Positions 5,835 through 7,345 of a stretch of 7,345 nucleotides of DNA are shown in pieces (the first letter of the stretch is position 1; every line of letters starts with the position of its first letter). Source of the DNA: Chloroflexota bacterium. Lineage in GTDB: Bacteria; Chloroflexota; Dehalococcoidia; Lucifugimonadales; Australimonadaceae. The stretch spans positions 1 to 7,345 of the forward strand of contig JAPOOH010000204.1 of assembly GCA_026713505.1 (NCBI GenBank), read 5' to 3'. The position numbers and the translations under genes are program-made. Under the pieces are notes generated by a model. The model was not told the DNA's origin, searched no databases, and saw nothing but the letters and a program-made list of their open reading frames with translations.

Positions 5835-7345
5835 TTATCCCGTCCCAGCGTCGGAAACGCTCACCAGCGCCCACAGGCCGCCCGATCCCATCGGCATGTG
5901 CGGAACGAATCCCTCCACCCGATCGCTGAACGCCCACCGCTCAGCGGCGCCAGCAGCCATGAAGAACAGCGCCTCGCTCAGCATCTCCCGCTGCAGCGCC
6001 TGCGCAAGCCCCGCACGAGCCGCGCCGTCCAGCTCTCTCGATTGCTGCTCGATGAGCGCGTCGAGCGACGCAGCGCCCCCCGTCACGTTGAACGCGCTGC
6101 CGGAGTGTACGAGGCCCAGCAGGAACGCATTCGGCGTATCGGTGGGCGGCATCGGCCCGACGAACGCATCGAAGTCTCTCTCCTGCCATACGCGGCGAAG
6201 GTATGTGGCACGGCTCAACACCTCGACCGTAACCTCGAACCCTGCCTCCTCCAGTTGCTCCGCAAGCAGTCGTCCGTGCTCAATGTACGTCTCGCCGAAG
6301 TTTGCGACGGTAAGCGTCACCGGCCCCGGCGCTCCCGGGTCCGCGAGCATCGCGCGCGCTTGCGCCGGGTTGCCGAAGGGCGCGTCGATCTCCTCCTGGG
6401 GCAACGCCCAGGCGCCGGCGGCGAGCGGCAACCCGGTGGAGACCGAACCGATGCCGAACGCCGCTCGCAGCGCATCGCCGGGCGAGAGGGCAAGAAACGC
6501 GGCACGGCGGACTGAGCGGTCGTCGAAGGGAGGCCTTGCGGAGTTGAGGCCGAACAGCACTCCCCTGCCGGAGCGGTGCACGACCTCCGACGAGAACCCC
6601 TCCGCTTCGAGTTCGGGCCAGTCGGACTCCGACACCTGCGCGAGGTCCACGCGGCCCTGCCGAAGCAGGTGCGTCACGACGTCCGCGTTCGAGGCGGGAT
6701 GGAAGACGATGCGTTGAACGTTGGTCCCGGTGTTGTGGCCGTCCCACGCGGTGAGCGTGACTTGCCCGGTGATGCCCCGCTCGTACAGCCAGGGGCCCGC
6801 GCCCGGTACGTCGCTCCGCTGGACGTCCACCCCGTCCAGCGACTCGGGCGCGAGCAAGACCGCGTAGGGGCTCGCCAGCTTAGTCGGCAGGTCCGGGTCC
6901 GAATAGCGCAGCCTGAACCGGACGACCTCCTCATTCACCGCTTCGACGCTGTCGACAGAGTCGAGCAACGACCGGTGCGGCAGTCCCGGTGTCCGCAGGC
7001 GTTCCATACTGAAGACCACGTCCTGCGGCGTCACCGGCCTCGACGCGAATCCCTCGGCGGGCTGCCAGTGGGCGTCTCGGCGCAGCGTGAACTCGGCAGT
7101 CAGGTCGTCGACGAAGCGCCACGACTCACAGAGGTCGCACTCCACCGCAAGCGTGGGGGGCACACCCTCGTGGAGCGTGAACCGCATAAGCCGCCCGTGG
7201 CTGGGACCGGGACCGAATAGGGCCGCCCACTCGGAGACCATCGCGTGCATGTCCTTGTGCGGCGCCGCCCCGGTAACGCCTACACGAAGCGTGCCCTCCG
7301 GCGGAGGAAGCGGCGTCGACTCGGCGATGAGGGTTGGGGTCGGGG
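5835..7345 (-). CDS. ABC transporter substrate-binding protein, family 5, partial (N-terminus beyond right edge)
   Basis: Extracytoplasmic binding protein of the oligopeptide/dipeptide/nickel type (SBP family 5). 502 residues are visible and the frame remains open to the right edge. The first visible residues, PTPTLIAESTPLPPPEGTLR, look like the end of a Pro/Thr lipoprotein linker leading into the first strand of the mature domain, so only the signal peptide and part of the linker are missing. Family signatures: EFTLRRDAHWQPAEGFASRP with VTPQDVVFSMERL, and GLNSARPPFDDRSVRRAAFL. An internal ATG at 7250 could be mistaken for the start but lies inside the conserved domain. The gene ends at TAA 5835, 93 bases before the trxA start. 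No permease or ATPase of its own system is visible, and the ligand cannot be read from the sequence. It is unrelated in family to the binding protein at 3766-5013. Confidence 0.9.
   Translation of the reverse strand, partial: PTPTLIAESTPLPPPEGTLRVGVTGAAPHKDMHAMVSEWAALFGPGPSHGRLMRFTLHEGVPPTLAVECDLCESWRFVDDLTAEFTLRRDAHWQPAEGFASRPVTPQDVVFSMERLRTPGLPHRSLLDSVDSVEAVNEEVVRFRLRYSDPDLPTKLASPYAVLLAPESLDGVDVQRSDVPGAGPWLYERGITGQVTLTAWDGHNTGTNVQRIVFHPASNADVVTHLLRQGRVDLAQVSESDWPELEAEGFSSEVVHRSGRGVLFGLNSARPPFDDRSVRRAAFLALSPGDALRAAFGIGSVSTGLPLAAGAWALPQEEIDAPFGNPAQARAMLADPGAPGPVTLTVANFGETYIEHGRLLAEQLEEAGFEVTVEVLSRATYLRRVWQERDFDAFVGPMPPTDTPNAFLLGLVHSGSAFNVTGGAASLDALIEQQSRELDGAARAGLAQALQREMLSEALFFMAAGAAERWAFSDRVEGFVPHMPMGSGGLWALVSVSDAGTG

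Noticed and set aside
5401..6717. 438-residue plus-strand open frame opposite trxA and the family-5 binding protein
   Set aside because: Ser/Ala/Pro-rich composition with no domain, covering two well-supported genes on the other strand.

Overview
The window looks like chromosomal sequence from a GC-rich bacterium. The Pro/Thr-rich linkers after the lipoprotein signals (a PTPTP-type linker at about 4815-4950 and a PTPT remnant at the right edge) are typical of Chloroflexota, so a Dehalococcoidia/SAR202-like or related lineage is my best guess. This is inference from style, not from a marker gene. No insertion sequence, phage gene or CRISPR array is visible.

Left part (1-5100): an ABC importer of the ferric-iron/polyamine/phosphonate type, spread over three minus-strand genes. 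A lipoprotein substrate-binding protein (3766-5013) is followed after 64 bases by a fused double permease (1944-3701). The ATPase (1-546, running off the left edge) is separated from them by a plus-strand gene for a two-cupin protein (851-1903). The ATPase and the binding-protein gene each have their own copy of nearly the same promoter, TTGACG-17-TAGCGT, with a 10-bp palindrome GCGTGCACGC overlapping the -10. The separated ATPase is therefore probably co-regulated with the rest of the importer. The cupin gene has a different 9-bp perfect inverted repeat in its upstream region.

Middle part (5191-5759): a selenocysteine tRNA gene (anticodon TCA, 9-bp variable arm) and, upstream on the same strand, thioredoxin (trxA) with its own hairpin terminator. 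The tRNA implies that the organism reads some UGA codons as selenocysteine. No Sec synthesis gene or selenoprotein is in the window.

Right part (5835-7345): a family-5 (peptide/nickel/oligosaccharide type) ABC substrate-binding lipoprotein whose N-terminus lies outside the window. Its ORF stays open to the right edge.

Most unusual points: the duplicated promoter-operator that marks a small regulon; the importer interrupted by an inverted cupin gene; four cysteines in the binding protein where iron-binding relatives carry other ligands; and the tRNA-Sec gene.
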